A stretch of 64,000 bases of DNA from Psychrosphaera haliotis (lineage in GTDB: Bacteria; Pseudomonadota; Gammaproteobacteria; Enterobacterales; Alteromonadaceae): contig NZ_WOCD01000005.1 in the NCBI RefSeq assembly GCF_009728465.1, forward strand, positions 806,001 through 870,000. The letters run 5' to 3'. The notes beneath the pieces were generated by a model, which saw only the letters and a program-made list of their open reading frames with translations, did not search any database and was not told where the DNA came from. Shown here one piece after another: positions 36,978 to 45,914 of the stretch (the first letter of the stretch is position 1; each line of letters opens with the position of its first letter). The position numbers were made by a program, and so were the translations under genes.

Positions 36978-39852
36978 GCCGCTTTATAAAATATTAGTAA
37001 AACAGGCAATGCCCAAAGTCATGTCAATGGCTCTATTGGTAAGCGTTGTTTTGTTTGTTAGTTTCTTTCTATTTATTCAAGATCAGGTGAACAACAAGCA
37101 CCGGGCTCAGTTGGAGCAAATAGAAAAAATTGCCGTCAATAATATCGACAACATTACGGTTCAAGTAGAAAATCTCGCAAAAAACGATCTCATCATAAAT
37201 AGCTTAATTGACTATGAGCAACGTGAAAGCTATCTATCTGTTTTTTTTCAGTCACTCAAAATTACCGACAGTTCCGATATCGCCATTGGTTTTCTAAATT
37301 TTAATGCTGAACCAATCGTAGTTAAAAACTGGACCTTATTTGAAATAAATAGTGACGCATTTAGTTGGAAGCCAGAAGTCTTTGAGCAAGGCAAAACAAA
37401 TGTTGATGTTACCAAGCAGGGTATTTTAATCGCTGCGCCAGTTATGTATGGCGATATGGCTGAAGGTGCCATCGTAGTTTATGTAAAGTCTTTGCAAGAT
37501 GTCATCTCCTACTCATCTAGTTTAGGCGTTCAGGTATTGGTAAATGATGAATATGAAGTTATGTTCAGTTCTCAGCCAGAACAACTCCCTGTTGGCACTT
37601 ATATTAGTGAAAAAAAATTATCGGGCACTTTTTCTGTAAAGTCAGATGGCCGCTGGTGGCGAGCGTTTAGCGTAGAGTCATTAACAACGGCTTATCAAGA
37701 TGTTTTACAGCTGTTTGTTATGGTGTTTTTTTTACTTATGGTTGTTATTTTTGCGACTAACTATAGTGCGAGAATATCAGCCAAAATTGCCAGCCAAGCT
37801 TTAAAAGCACTTCGTGACAGCATCAGTGAAGCCAGTAAGGGTCGTAGCCCAATTAATCAGCCAGTATCAAAAAGAGAACCCAGTGAAGTAGTTGCGATTA
37901 AAGCGTCAGTGAACTTCTTACTACATGATCTCTTAAGCACATCTTTATCACGAGATCGCTTTGAGAGTGTAATTGATTCAATGTCTGAACCTTTATTGGT
38001 ACTTGATCACAACTTTAATGCGGTACTTCAAAATAAATCCATGACTAACTTTGCAAAAGAGTATCGCGTTAGCATGCCTGACGATATTAACCTTATTTTT
38101 CCTCAAGAAACCTGGCAAGACTTAGCTGCGCACAATAAAGTTGAAATAGATTACTCAATGTACGGTACGCTTACTGTCAAACCATTAATATTGGAATGGT
38201 TGTTAAATAAATATATCAGTGATGGCCAGGAAATTGGCTATGTATTAGTGGCGTCAGACTTAACCAAACAAAAAGACTTATTGTTTGAATTAAAAATGAA
38301 AAACAAAGCCATTGATGAAGCTAGTACCGCTATCATTATTAGTGACATGCTAAATGGTGATCAGCCTATTGTTTATGCAAATAGAGCGTTTTTTAGGTTA
38401 ACGGGTTATGACTCAGAAGAAGTGATGGGGCAAAACTGTCGCTTTTTACAAGGCCCAAAAACAAGCCCCGTCAAAGTAGACTTGATGCGTAAAGCAATCT
38501 CCAATAGAGAATCATTGGAAATAACGTTAATTAATTACCGCAAAGACAAAACGCCTTTCTCAAATAGTTTAACTCTCAGTCCTATCGTTAACGACGCCGG
38601 GTTAGTGACGCATTATATTGGGTTTTTACATGATGTTACTGAATTACAGCGAGCTGCGAGTTATTTAAAGCAGGCAAAAAACAAAGCGGTGCAGTCTGCA
38701 CAAATGAAATCTGAATTTTTGGCTAGTATGAGCCACGAAATTAGAACGCCAATGAATGGCGTAATAGGCACTCTAAGCTTAATGTTAAATGAAGAGCTAG
38801 GTGAGCAACAACGCGAGTATGCAACTGTCGCAAAAGATAGTGCGCAGTCACTATTGTCTCTTATTAACGACATCCTCGACTTCTCTAAAATTGAAGCCGG
38901 TAAATTAGGAATTGAAAAGCACGAGCTGGATATTGAATCACTTACGCGGTCGGTCTACCGAGCGTTTAAATCTGAAGCAGAAGCGAAAAAGTTGACGTTT
39001 AACATTGACCTGTCAGGTGTCAAAGAAGCCTTTTTAATAGGTGATGGTGGTCGATTAAGACAAGTCATGAACAACATCATTGGTAACGCACTTAAATTCA
39101 CCACAGAAGGCGAAGTGAGCGTTGCAGTTGAAACTGAATCAAGTAACAGCGATGGCATTGTTATTTGTACTTGGCATGTTACCGATACCGGTATTGGTAT
39201 TAAGAAAAGCCGCCTTAAGTCTATTTTTGAGTCTTTTACGCAAGCTGACTCGTCAACAACAAGAGAGTTTGGTGGTACAGGTTTAGGTTTGTCTATTTCT
39301 AAGCAACTGTGCCAGCTAATGGGTGGTGATATAACAATTCAAAGTGATCTTGGTAAGGGCAGTACCTTCTCATTTTCAGCTCAGCTAGGCTTGAGTGACA
39401 ATGCGCATAATATTTTATTTACTAAATTGGAAGAGCCTAAACCGTTTGAGCGAGTCAACATGCGAGCTTTGCTTGTTGAAGACAATATGATTAATCAAAT
39501 GGTCGCTAAAAAGATGCTATCCGAAAGTGGCGTTGAAATAGAAGTTGCCATTAATGGAGCGAAAGCATTAGAGCGCTTGATAGCGAATACAGATAAAGAA
39601 TTTGATGTGATTTTCATGGATTGCCATATGCCAATATTAGACGGATATGACGCAACTCAAGCTATTCGTAATGGTGACGGTGGTAATCAATATTTGGATA
39701 TCCCTATCATTGCGATGACAGCAAATGCCATGAAAGGAGACAAAGAAAAGTGTTTTGCCGCTGGAATGGATGACTATATGTCAAAACCAATTGATTTGAG
39801 TCTACTGCAAAATTTGCTTACAAAATGGCAACATAAAATTAAACCTGAGTGA
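36964..39852 (+). CDS. Hybrid sensor histidine kinase with periplasmic domain, LOV domain and receiver
   Basis: Domains in order (962 residues): membrane helix about 20-40; periplasmic sensor about 41-247; helix about 248-266; HAMP-like linker; a degenerate PAS about 330-435; a LOV domain about 446-562; HisKA with His591 (MSHEIRTPMNG); HATPase (NIIGNALKFT, DTGIGI, GGTGLGLS); and a receiver with Asp886 (VIFMDCHMPILDGYDA). The LOV domain has the photoactive Cys492 in GQNCRFLQG and the flavin-contacting Asn524 and Asn534, but Leu555 where the signalling Gln belongs. It overlaps the binding-protein gene. Expected inputs: a periplasmic ligand and possibly blue light; output through Hpt. Confidence 0.92.
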   Translation: MKRNKPLYKILVKQAMPKVMSMALLVSVVLFVSFFLFIQDQVNNKHRAQLEQIEKIAVNNIDNITVQVENLAKNDLIINSLIDYEQRESYLSVFFQSLKITDSSDIAIGFLNFNAEPIVVKNWTLFEINSDAFSWKPEVFEQGKTNVDVTKQGILIAAPVMYGDMAEGAIVVYVKSLQDVISYSSSLGVQVLVNDEYEVMFSSQPEQLPVGTYISEKKLSGTFSVKSDGRWWRAFSVESLTTAYQDVLQLFVMVFFLLMVVIFATNYSARISAKIASQALKALRDSISEASKGRSPINQPVSKREPSEVVAIKASVNFLLHDLLSTSLSRDRFESVIDSMSEPLLVLDHNFNAVLQNKSMTNFAKEYRVSMPDDINLIFPQETWQDLAAHNKVEIDYSMYGTLTVKPLILEWLLNKYISDGQEIGYVLVASDLTKQKDLLFELKMKNKAIDEASTAIIISDMLNGDQPIVYANRAFFRLTGYDSEEVMGQNCRFLQGPKTSPVKVDLMRKAISNRESLEITLINYRKDKTPFSNSLTLSPIVNDAGLVTHYIGFLHDVTELQRAASYLKQAKNKAVQSAQMKSEFLASMSHEIRTPMNGVIGTLSLMLNEELGEQQREYATVAKDSAQSLLSLINDILDFSKIEAGKLGIEKHELDIESLTRSVYRAFKSEAEAKKLTFNIDLSGVKEAFLIGDGGRLRQVMNNIIGNALKFTTEGEVSVAVETESSNSDGIVICTWHVTDTGIGIKKSRLKSIFESFTQADSSTTREFGGTGLGLSISKQLCQLMGGDITIQSDLGKGSTFSFSAQLGLSDNAHNILFTKLEEPKPFERVNMRALLVEDNMINQMVAKKMLSESGVEIEVAINGAKALERLIANTDKEFDVIFMDCHMPILDGYDATQAIRNGDGGNQYLDIPIIAMTANAMKGDKEKCFAAGMDDYMSKPIDLSLLQNLLTKWQHKIKPE

Positions 39853-39908
39853 TTGATTAACAAACAATAAAGTTCATACTTGCCACAATAGTTTAAAAGG
39901 AATTTATT

Positions 39909-41393
39909 GTGAACAAAACAAAACTTAGTATTGCCTGTTTATTAACGCTGTCAGTATTGACCGGCTGCTCTAAAAGCTCAAAAAGTTCAGATGAGCAAAT
40001 AGTTATTGTTACGGAAGACAAGTCTGTCGCGGTAAGCGGTAAGGCAATTGATGGATATATCGTAGGCGGCACCGTATTTTTAGATATTAATGGCAATGGG
40101 ATCGCAGATGCTAGCGAGCCACAAAAAATTACCGAAGAAGGTGGGGATTACCTTTTTGACGTACCAGAAAAAGATGCGGCTTGCTTAGCGTATTCAGCCA
40201 TCATTGTTGACGTACCCGTTGGTGCGATAGATGAAGGCTCGGAAGAAGAAGGCGTTGCTCGACATGAAGTTACAGACCCTTATCAAATTGTATTACAACC
40301 TACCTTTGAGCCTATAACTGAAGCTGACTTTACCAATGGCTTAGTTCGTAACATTTCTCCTTTAACTACTGTTATATGGCAAGCAATAGAGCAAAACTAC
40401 CCTCGTGAAATTGAAGAAAAACACTGTGATTATCTTAAAGAGCACAATGAAGCCGTTACAGAACTAAAAACTGAAATAGAAGATACGCTCAGAGGGTTAG
40501 TTTCGTATTACAATTTATCTGCAGAGCAGATGTACGCTGACTTTATCGCTGACAAAGACTCCGATGCGTTTCATATTGCGCAGGATATTGTTAAGGGCTT
40601 AAAGGCTGCTTATAAACTTAAAACTGAGCTTAGGGCTGAATACCCAGAAGGTGAAGTTCGAGTTTTTGTATCTAGAGACCAAGAGAAAGATGAATACTTT
40701 AATGTAGAAGATGGTTGGTACAGAGACGTAGTGGTATTTCATGATACGGGTTACTTTTCAGAAGACGTTAAGTTAGTTAGTGACGAGCAACTGAATGAAG
40801 TGGATTATGTTCTGACACACTTAGACCGAACAGACAAAGCTTGGAACGACCAGGCCTTAAACGGTGAGCTTTCTGTCCGTAAAGACGTATATCGAGACCC
40901 AAATGGCGAATATAGATGCAGCAATATTGAGCGAATAGAGTTTAAAGAGAATGACATAAGATACGAACTTTCAAACTCATTTGGTAGCTTAACTTTTGAT
41001 ACATTTGAAGAGTGTGTGAATGATAGTCTTGATGATCCATATGAAAGAAGTTTTAGAATTTCTTATGACATCGACTCTACTTATTATTTTGGCGTTTTCT
41101 TTTTCAGAGAAGCACAAAGCCGATTTACCGAATTAGCAGAGTGGGTTGATGTGGAAAACAAAACCGACTTGGACTCGTCTGAGATGATTGATGTATTAAA
41201 GCTTATGCCTTATCGATGGGATGATGAAGTATCAATAGACACCTCATTGTGGCGCAAGCGTAAAGACCAAGGCAACGTACAGCTTGATGTTGAAAACGGC
41301 ACAGACTGGACTCGCGCCACCACACAGAGCGATGGCACAACAGTTTATGAGTGTAGCGCTGACGGTGAAAACTGGACAAGCTGTGAAGGCTAA
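39909..41393 (+). CDS. Exported lipoprotein of unknown function
   Basis: The 494-residue protein has a lipoprotein signal (LLTLSVLTGCS, Cys20), a Ser/Lys linker, and an SdrD-like beta module (IDGYIVGGTVFLDINGNGIADASEPQ), a motif often seen in calcium-binding exported proteins. The rest is acidic, without recognised repeats. GTG at 39909 follows AAAGGAA. It stands 57 bp after the kinase gene and converges on hupE. Confidence 0.6.
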   Translation: MNKTKLSIACLLTLSVLTGCSKSSKSSDEQIVIVTEDKSVAVSGKAIDGYIVGGTVFLDINGNGIADASEPQKITEEGGDYLFDVPEKDAACLAYSAIIVDVPVGAIDEGSEEEGVARHEVTDPYQIVLQPTFEPITEADFTNGLVRNISPLTTVIWQAIEQNYPREIEEKHCDYLKEHNEAVTELKTEIEDTLRGLVSYYNLSAEQMYADFIADKDSDAFHIAQDIVKGLKAAYKLKTELRAEYPEGEVRVFVSRDQEKDEYFNVEDGWYRDVVVFHDTGYFSEDVKLVSDEQLNEVDYVLTHLDRTDKAWNDQALNGELSVRKDVYRDPNGEYRCSNIERIEFKENDIRYELSNSFGSLTFDTFEECVNDSLDDPYERSFRISYDIDSTYYFGVFFFREAQSRFTELAEWVDVENKTDLDSSEMIDVLKLMPYRWDDEVSIDTSLWRKRKDQGNVQLDVENGTDWTRATTQSDGTTVYECSADGENWTSCEG

Positions 41394-41423
41394 TAATAAT
41401 TATTAGATAGACCTTAAGCACGA

Positions 41424-41450
41424 AGCGCCTTTTACAAACTTAAAGGCGCT
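41424..41450. terminator. Terminator overlapping the hupE 3' end
   Basis: AGCGCCTTT (41424-41432) pairs perfectly with AAAGGCGCT (41442-41450). The stem covers the hupE stop codon, and it separates the convergent lipoprotein and hupE genes. Confidence 0.75.
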
Positions 41451-42546
41451 CAAACGTCCACTGCATTGCAATAACAGCAATGGCCAACGAGCCAGTGGGC
41501 ATTATCCACTTTTGATACCAAGCGTAATTTCTGATCATTATTAACAATGGTAATGCCACCGCTAAAATAGCCAACTGACCAATTTCCACACCGAGGTTAA
41601 ATGTCAGCACGCTTAATAATTGAAATTGATTTGATAAGCCCAGCTCGCCAAGTACACCGGCAAAGCCCATTCCATGCAATAACCCAAAGCCAAATGTAAC
41701 CCAGCCGAGTCTTATAACCACAGGCCAAATATTATTGAGTGCCGCAAAAACTACAGATATGGCAATACCTATTTCTACCCACTTGCTACTTGGTGCAATA
41801 ACACCCATAGCAGTAGCGGTTAGTGTTATAGAGTGAGCAATAGTAAACGCGGTAACAATCCAGGCTGTTTGTTTTAAAATTTGTACTTTTGATGGACTCG
41901 CTTGCCATTTCCTTTGTTCACGTATCAACACACAAGTTAGCAATAGTGCAATTAAAAATAGAATATGATCAAGACCCATCCAAATATGCAAAACACCTTG
42001 ATATAAATATTCAACAGCTGTCGAAAATGCAGTAATTTGATCTAGCTTTATCGTTTTATTACGATCAGACGCGCTGTACACAAGACTCGTACCGTTTATA
42101 GAGATTAAAGCCTTGTGGTTTGAATCAAAGTCAAAAAAGCCATCGTACTGGATTTCCATTGTACCTGGGCTAGAGCATTGAACTGCAATGGGGATGTTTA
42201 AATACGGTTGGTTAAAGTGGCTATCTAACTTAAGTGAGCCTTGGCTTGAAACGATGCATTGCCGTTCGTTTTGACTAAAAAATACGGTACTTTTCACGAA
42301 CTGTGAAATGGCAGATTGCTGAAACGTGATTTCTTGCCAAGTAATGTTGCCATCTTTGTTTATATCGAAGTCGATGACTTGTTCTAAGTCTTTTATTTCA
42401 ACTTGCCATTCGCCCAATAAGTTTTGTGTCGCCTCAGATTCTGACGTTACCGTGAGATAACTGGTGCTAAGCTGGTGGCCAAAAGATGAAAAGGTAGCAA
42501 ATAGAAGAACGAATATTAAGGTAAACGTGCTTTTTAAGTTACTCAT
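41440..42546 (-). CDS. HupE/UreJ-family membrane protein with exported N-terminal domain
   Basis: The 368-residue protein has a signal peptide (about 1-23), an exported N-terminal domain of about 150 residues, then six or seven membrane helices with the HupE_UreJ_2 signature (HIWMGLDHILFLIALLLTCV) and a second GLLHGMGFAGVLGELG. Family members are linked to nickel or cobalt handling. The exported part contains an EF-hand-like loop (DINKDGNITWQE), so a divalent-metal role is plausible. It overlaps the upstream TPR gene by 8 bp, as last gene of the DUF4331 operon. Confidence 0.82.
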   Translation of the reverse strand: MSNLKSTFTLIFVLLFATFSSFGHQLSTSYLTVTSESEATQNLLGEWQVEIKDLEQVIDFDINKDGNITWQEITFQQSAISQFVKSTVFFSQNERQCIVSSQGSLKLDSHFNQPYLNIPIAVQCSSPGTMEIQYDGFFDFDSNHKALISINGTSLVYSASDRNKTIKLDQITAFSTAVEYLYQGVLHIWMGLDHILFLIALLLTCVLIREQRKWQASPSKVQILKQTAWIVTAFTIAHSITLTATAMGVIAPSSKWVEIGIAISVVFAALNNIWPVVIRLGWVTFGFGLLHGMGFAGVLGELGLSNQFQLLSVLTFNLGVEIGQLAILAVALPLLIMIRNYAWYQKWIMPTGSLAIAVIAMQWTFERL

Positions 42547-43558
42547 TTTCTAACTCCTTGAACCTTGCGCTTGCTTTAGCAAGTAGCGTTTTGTCAGACT
42601 CAAGTTTTGCTTGTTGCCAATTAATTGTGGCCCAATACAAGGCTTTATCACTGTTGTCTTCAACCGTTAAATAGTACAAGGCGAGGTCAGCTGCGTGAAA
42701 GTTATCTTGGCGACGTTCTCTTAGCTCAATGCGTTTTGACAATAAGTTTTGCCAGCGAGTATCTCGGGTCTGTTTATCTTGTTTTTCGGCTTGAGCAAGT
42801 CGAAGTAGTAAAGCATCTTCAAGATTATTAGCTTCTGAGACTAAGTTTCCAATAGTGTCTATAACCGGCTTGTAATTTGTTAACTCAAGTTGTGCATCAG
42901 ACCATAAAACCAAAATACTCACAGGCGCTTCATCTAAGTTAACTTGAGACAGGTGCTTAAGAGTTTGTTGTGGTTGGTTTAGTCTAAAAGCCATTTCAGC
43001 CAAAACATGTTGTGTGGCTTGGCTTGTTGGTTTGTCACTTGAGATGGATAACAAGCTCTTATAACTGGCTTCCAGTTTACCGTTTTGACTTTCCGCATCA
43101 AGAGCACAGGTACTTACTGTTTCTACACTAGCTAAACCTAATAATCTCAAACACTCCGCCTTCGCCGAGTCAAACTTACCTTTTACTTGTAACATGTTCG
43201 CCTTTAATAACCGTGAGTTAACATCGTTGGGAGTAGTTTCTAAAACGTTATCAATAACGTTGATTGCATCGTCAAATAGGTGCTCTCTTTGTAATACTCG
43301 TGCATACAAATAACCTACTTTTGCGGTGGGTTTGTCTTGATATCGTTTGGCTAACTCGGTTTTAAGAAACCCTTGGTTAACTTCTGTTTCGCCAGCGTTT
43401 TGACTGCGTAAAACTAACTTCTCTAACTCAAAAATAGATAGATTTTTGTCATAATGAATTGTCGTTTTTGAAACCACATAGTCCGGTTTTGGAATATGAG
43501 ACTCGGCACTAGCAGAAACGCTAATTGTCAGCAAAAGAGCCGTCGCTAATGTCTTCAT
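42539..43558 (-). CDS. Exported TPR-repeat protein
   Basis: The 339-residue protein has a signal peptide (about 1-18, SVSASA) followed by degenerate tetratricopeptide helices (for example AKVGYLYARVLQREHLFDDAINVIDNVLETTPNDVNSRLLKANML). It lies between a cadherin-like protein and hupE and overlaps the latter, so it probably works with them at the membrane. No enzymatic motif is visible. Confidence 0.75.
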   Translation of the reverse strand: MKTLATALLLTISVSASAESHIPKPDYVVSKTTIHYDKNLSIFELEKLVLRSQNAGETEVNQGFLKTELAKRYQDKPTAKVGYLYARVLQREHLFDDAINVIDNVLETTPNDVNSRLLKANMLQVKGKFDSAKAECLRLLGLASVETVSTCALDAESQNGKLEASYKSLLSISSDKPTSQATQHVLAEMAFRLNQPQQTLKHLSQVNLDEAPVSILVLWSDAQLELTNYKPVIDTIGNLVSEANNLEDALLLRLAQAEKQDKQTRDTRWQNLLSKRIELRERRQDNFHAADLALYYLTVEDNSDKALYWATINWQQAKLESDKTLLAKASARFKELENE

Positions 43559-43642
43559 AATTTGTCCTTTGTTTAAACTGTGTTGATTAAAAAGAGCCGT
43601 CCTTGGCTATGTAAAGTGAACTCGATTTTTTAAATAAATAAC

Positions 43643-44143
43643 TTAAAAATCGACAAGCAACTCATCAAAATCCGTTTCAACTTCAGTGTTAAGGTAATGT
43701 CGGCCATTAACACTAAGTGGCATGTCCGAAGGACTTTGACTAAAGGCTTTGTTAACTTGAGTCGAAAAATCAACGTTCAGCGCTTCAATGGTGATATTCA
43801 CCATGCCAACAACAGACGTGTTCACGCCATCGGAAACGGTAAACTCAAAGCTGTCTTCACCGGTAGCTTCAAGCTTGGGCGTATAAACATAGTTGCCGTT
43901 CGTTTCAATTGTCACATTACCCAGCTTGGGTTCAGTGATTAATGAGAAAGTTAGCGGGTCATTTTCTTTGTCACTTGCTACCAACATATCAGTAACTGCA
44001 ACTTCGGTTTGAGTGACCACGGTTGCGTTACTAACTTGCGGCTTGTAGTTAATTTTAGGCTTGTCATTTTTACTGTTGTTACAAGCTGAAATGACCAATA
44101 CCGATGCCAATACACTGATTCGGAGTAAGTTCATGTTATTCAT
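43643..44143 (-). CDS. Small lipoprotein with cadherin/Ig-like module
   Basis: The 166-residue protein has a lipoprotein signal (LASVLVISACNN, Cys21) and one beta module with the sequence pattern of bacterial cadherin-like repeats (VTDMLVASDKENDPLTFSLITEPKLGNVTIETNGNYVYTP and GEDSFEFTVSDGVNTS). It starts 10 bp after the DUF4331 gene. The Asp-rich motif suggests calcium binding. Confidence 0.75.
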   Translation of the reverse strand: MNNMNLLRISVLASVLVISACNNSKNDKPKINYKPQVSNATVVTQTEVAVTDMLVASDKENDPLTFSLITEPKLGNVTIETNGNYVYTPKLEATGEDSFEFTVSDGVNTSVVGMVNITIEALNVDFSTQVNKAFSQSPSDMPLSVNGRHYLNTEVETDFDELLVDF

Positions 44144-44153
44144 GCTAATGCTC

Positions 44154-45746
44154 CTATTTTGAACCCGCTAAAGGGGTTGCTAAATATGGAAACGATGCGT
44201 CCATCATAGTTGCATCTAGAGGCGCGCCATCAGTAAATGGTACTAAACCTGTATTAGCATCTTCTGGAGCACATAAGCCTAAGTCTGTATCAGTGCCATT
44301 AACTGGAACTGGGTGACATAAGCGACCCATAACAACACGAAGTGCGATATCTACAACGTCATCACCAGGTCTACGGCCATTTGGGAATCCCGCTAAGTCA
44401 TTGCCCGCAACACCAAATGCAGATTGATCTGCTTGAGCTGTGGCAGCGATACCTGTATTTAAACGAAGCATTTCTGCACCTGTTACGGTTGCTTGCTGGT
44501 TCACACCAGGGAAGCCAGTTAAAAAGGCAGTAACTAAGTCGTTACGTGGGAAGTTAGTTGGTGCTAACGTTTCCATGTTTGTGCCTAACGTTGTGTTTAC
44601 TGCGTCTTTAAACAGAATGTTTAGAAGCTCTGGTAATGATGGGTGAGTAACGTAGTCGATGAACTGGCCGTCATTTTGTGGGTGAGATGAAGAAAACGAA
44701 TCTTTGTCTTTTAAACCAATAACTAACTCGTTTACTAGAGGGTTACCCAAACGTGACACTTGAGTTAATGCGCCACCACTTACACTTGGTTTTTCAAAAG
44801 TCGCGTTTGGATTTAAAATACGTGCCTGAGGTAGACTCGCCGTTGTCCATGTGCCAATAGTGCCATTGCCTTCGCCTGTTATGCAGGCTTTTGGAACTTC
44901 AACTGCAATAGAGGTTACGTTTTTATCCGCTAAGTCATCATTGCTATCATCTTGCGTAATCCCACCAGGAAAACCTTCGCCATCACCGGCGCCTGGAGCG
45001 CTGTCACCTTCAACAGGCACATAGTTAACCAAATCAAAAGTTTTACCAAGGTTTACAACAAATGGGTCTTTACGTTGACCAACAAATACTTTTGCCATGC
45101 TGTCACAGCCAGGAATAGACACTTGATAGACAAATTGGTCGGCGTAGGCTTGGTAGTTCGCCATTGATGAGAATGTTTTATTACCTACGTAGTCCAATGG
45201 CTTACCAAACTCATTAGTATTGGTCATTGGATTTGTTAGCATAGTTTTTGTACCAGTGCGCTGTGGGCCCGCAATAACAGACATTGAGTAGCTTTCGCTA
45301 AAATTAACTGCGGCGTTGTTGCCTGGCGCGATTCCACCAATGTTCTTTAAAGGTACTGCGACGGTTCTTTGATTACCTTCAGGACCAACGGTCAGAGCAA
45401 TGCCTTCATTGTCTTGCGCTAGCATGCTTTTAAAATTAAATGCGAAGGTCATATCTTCAATGGCGTCGCCATCGCTGTCTATATGTATGCTGTATGTTGC
45501 ATCGGGATCCATCGCAAAATAATTTGGGCCGCCGTAAGCGTCTTGAAGAGGGATATAGTTTGCGATTAGTGTGACATATTCACCACGGCCTTCTTCGTAA
45601 CTATTAAATGCGTAAAAATCTGTTGAGTCTAATGCTGCAAATCGAGCAATGTTTGGTGCTTCTCTATGACTCGAGGCATCACTTGCCGTGCTGAAAAGAG
45701 TACTGCATACAGCCAGAGCGACTAAAGATGGAGTTAACAATTTCAT
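44154..45746 (-). CDS. DUF4331 domain exported protein
   Basis: The 530-residue protein has a signal peptide (about 1-25) and the DUF4331 hallmark start SSHREAPNIARFAALDSTDFYAF. The family has no established function that I know of; members often occur next to ECF sigma factors. Here it leads an operon (DUF4331, cadherin-like, TPR, HupE) next to a sigma/anti-sigma pair and has the same promoter-like motif as the sigma gene 38 bp before its start, so it is a likely target of that sigma factor. Confidence 0.87.
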   Translation of the reverse strand: MKLLTPSLVALAVCSTLFSTASDASSHREAPNIARFAALDSTDFYAFNSYEEGRGEYVTLIANYIPLQDAYGGPNYFAMDPDATYSIHIDSDGDAIEDMTFAFNFKSMLAQDNEGIALTVGPEGNQRTVAVPLKNIGGIAPGNNAAVNFSESYSMSVIAGPQRTGTKTMLTNPMTNTNEFGKPLDYVGNKTFSSMANYQAYADQFVYQVSIPGCDSMAKVFVGQRKDPFVVNLGKTFDLVNYVPVEGDSAPGAGDGEGFPGGITQDDSNDDLADKNVTSIAVEVPKACITGEGNGTIGTWTTASLPQARILNPNATFEKPSVSGGALTQVSRLGNPLVNELVIGLKDKDSFSSSHPQNDGQFIDYVTHPSLPELLNILFKDAVNTTLGTNMETLAPTNFPRNDLVTAFLTGFPGVNQQATVTGAEMLRLNTGIAATAQADQSAFGVAGNDLAGFPNGRRPGDDVVDIALRVVMGRLCHPVPVNGTDTDLGLCAPEDANTGLVPFTDGAPLDATMMDASFPYLATPLAGSK

Positions 45747-45783
45747 GACTTTATCCTTTGTTTTATTAAGAAGTCATGAAGAA

Positions 45784-45809
45784 AACGCGTAAGGTTTCAA
45801 ACTGGATGC
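45784..45809 (-). promoter_or_regulatory. Candidate ECF sigma promoter of the DUF4331 operon
   Basis: On the minus strand GCATCCA (45803-45809) is followed after exactly 15 bases by CGTT (45784-45787). The same pair with the same spacing stands before the sigma gene. It is 38 bp from the start codon. Confidence 0.65.
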
Positions 45810-45847
45810 AGAATAGTGAAAAATAAATGAAACTAATTTTTAGGCAT

Positions 45848-45881
45848 AAAAAAACCAGACTCTATTTCAAGCCTGGTTTTG
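45848..45881 (-). terminator. Terminator of the sigma/anti-sigma operon
   Basis: AAAACCAGACT pairs with AGCCTGGTTTT with one mismatch, and on the minus strand is followed by a T-run. It separates the sigma/anti-sigma operon from the DUF4331 operon. Confidence 0.8.
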
Positions 45882-45914
45882 TAACACGGACCTTGTTTAA
45901 TTAACCATTAACCA

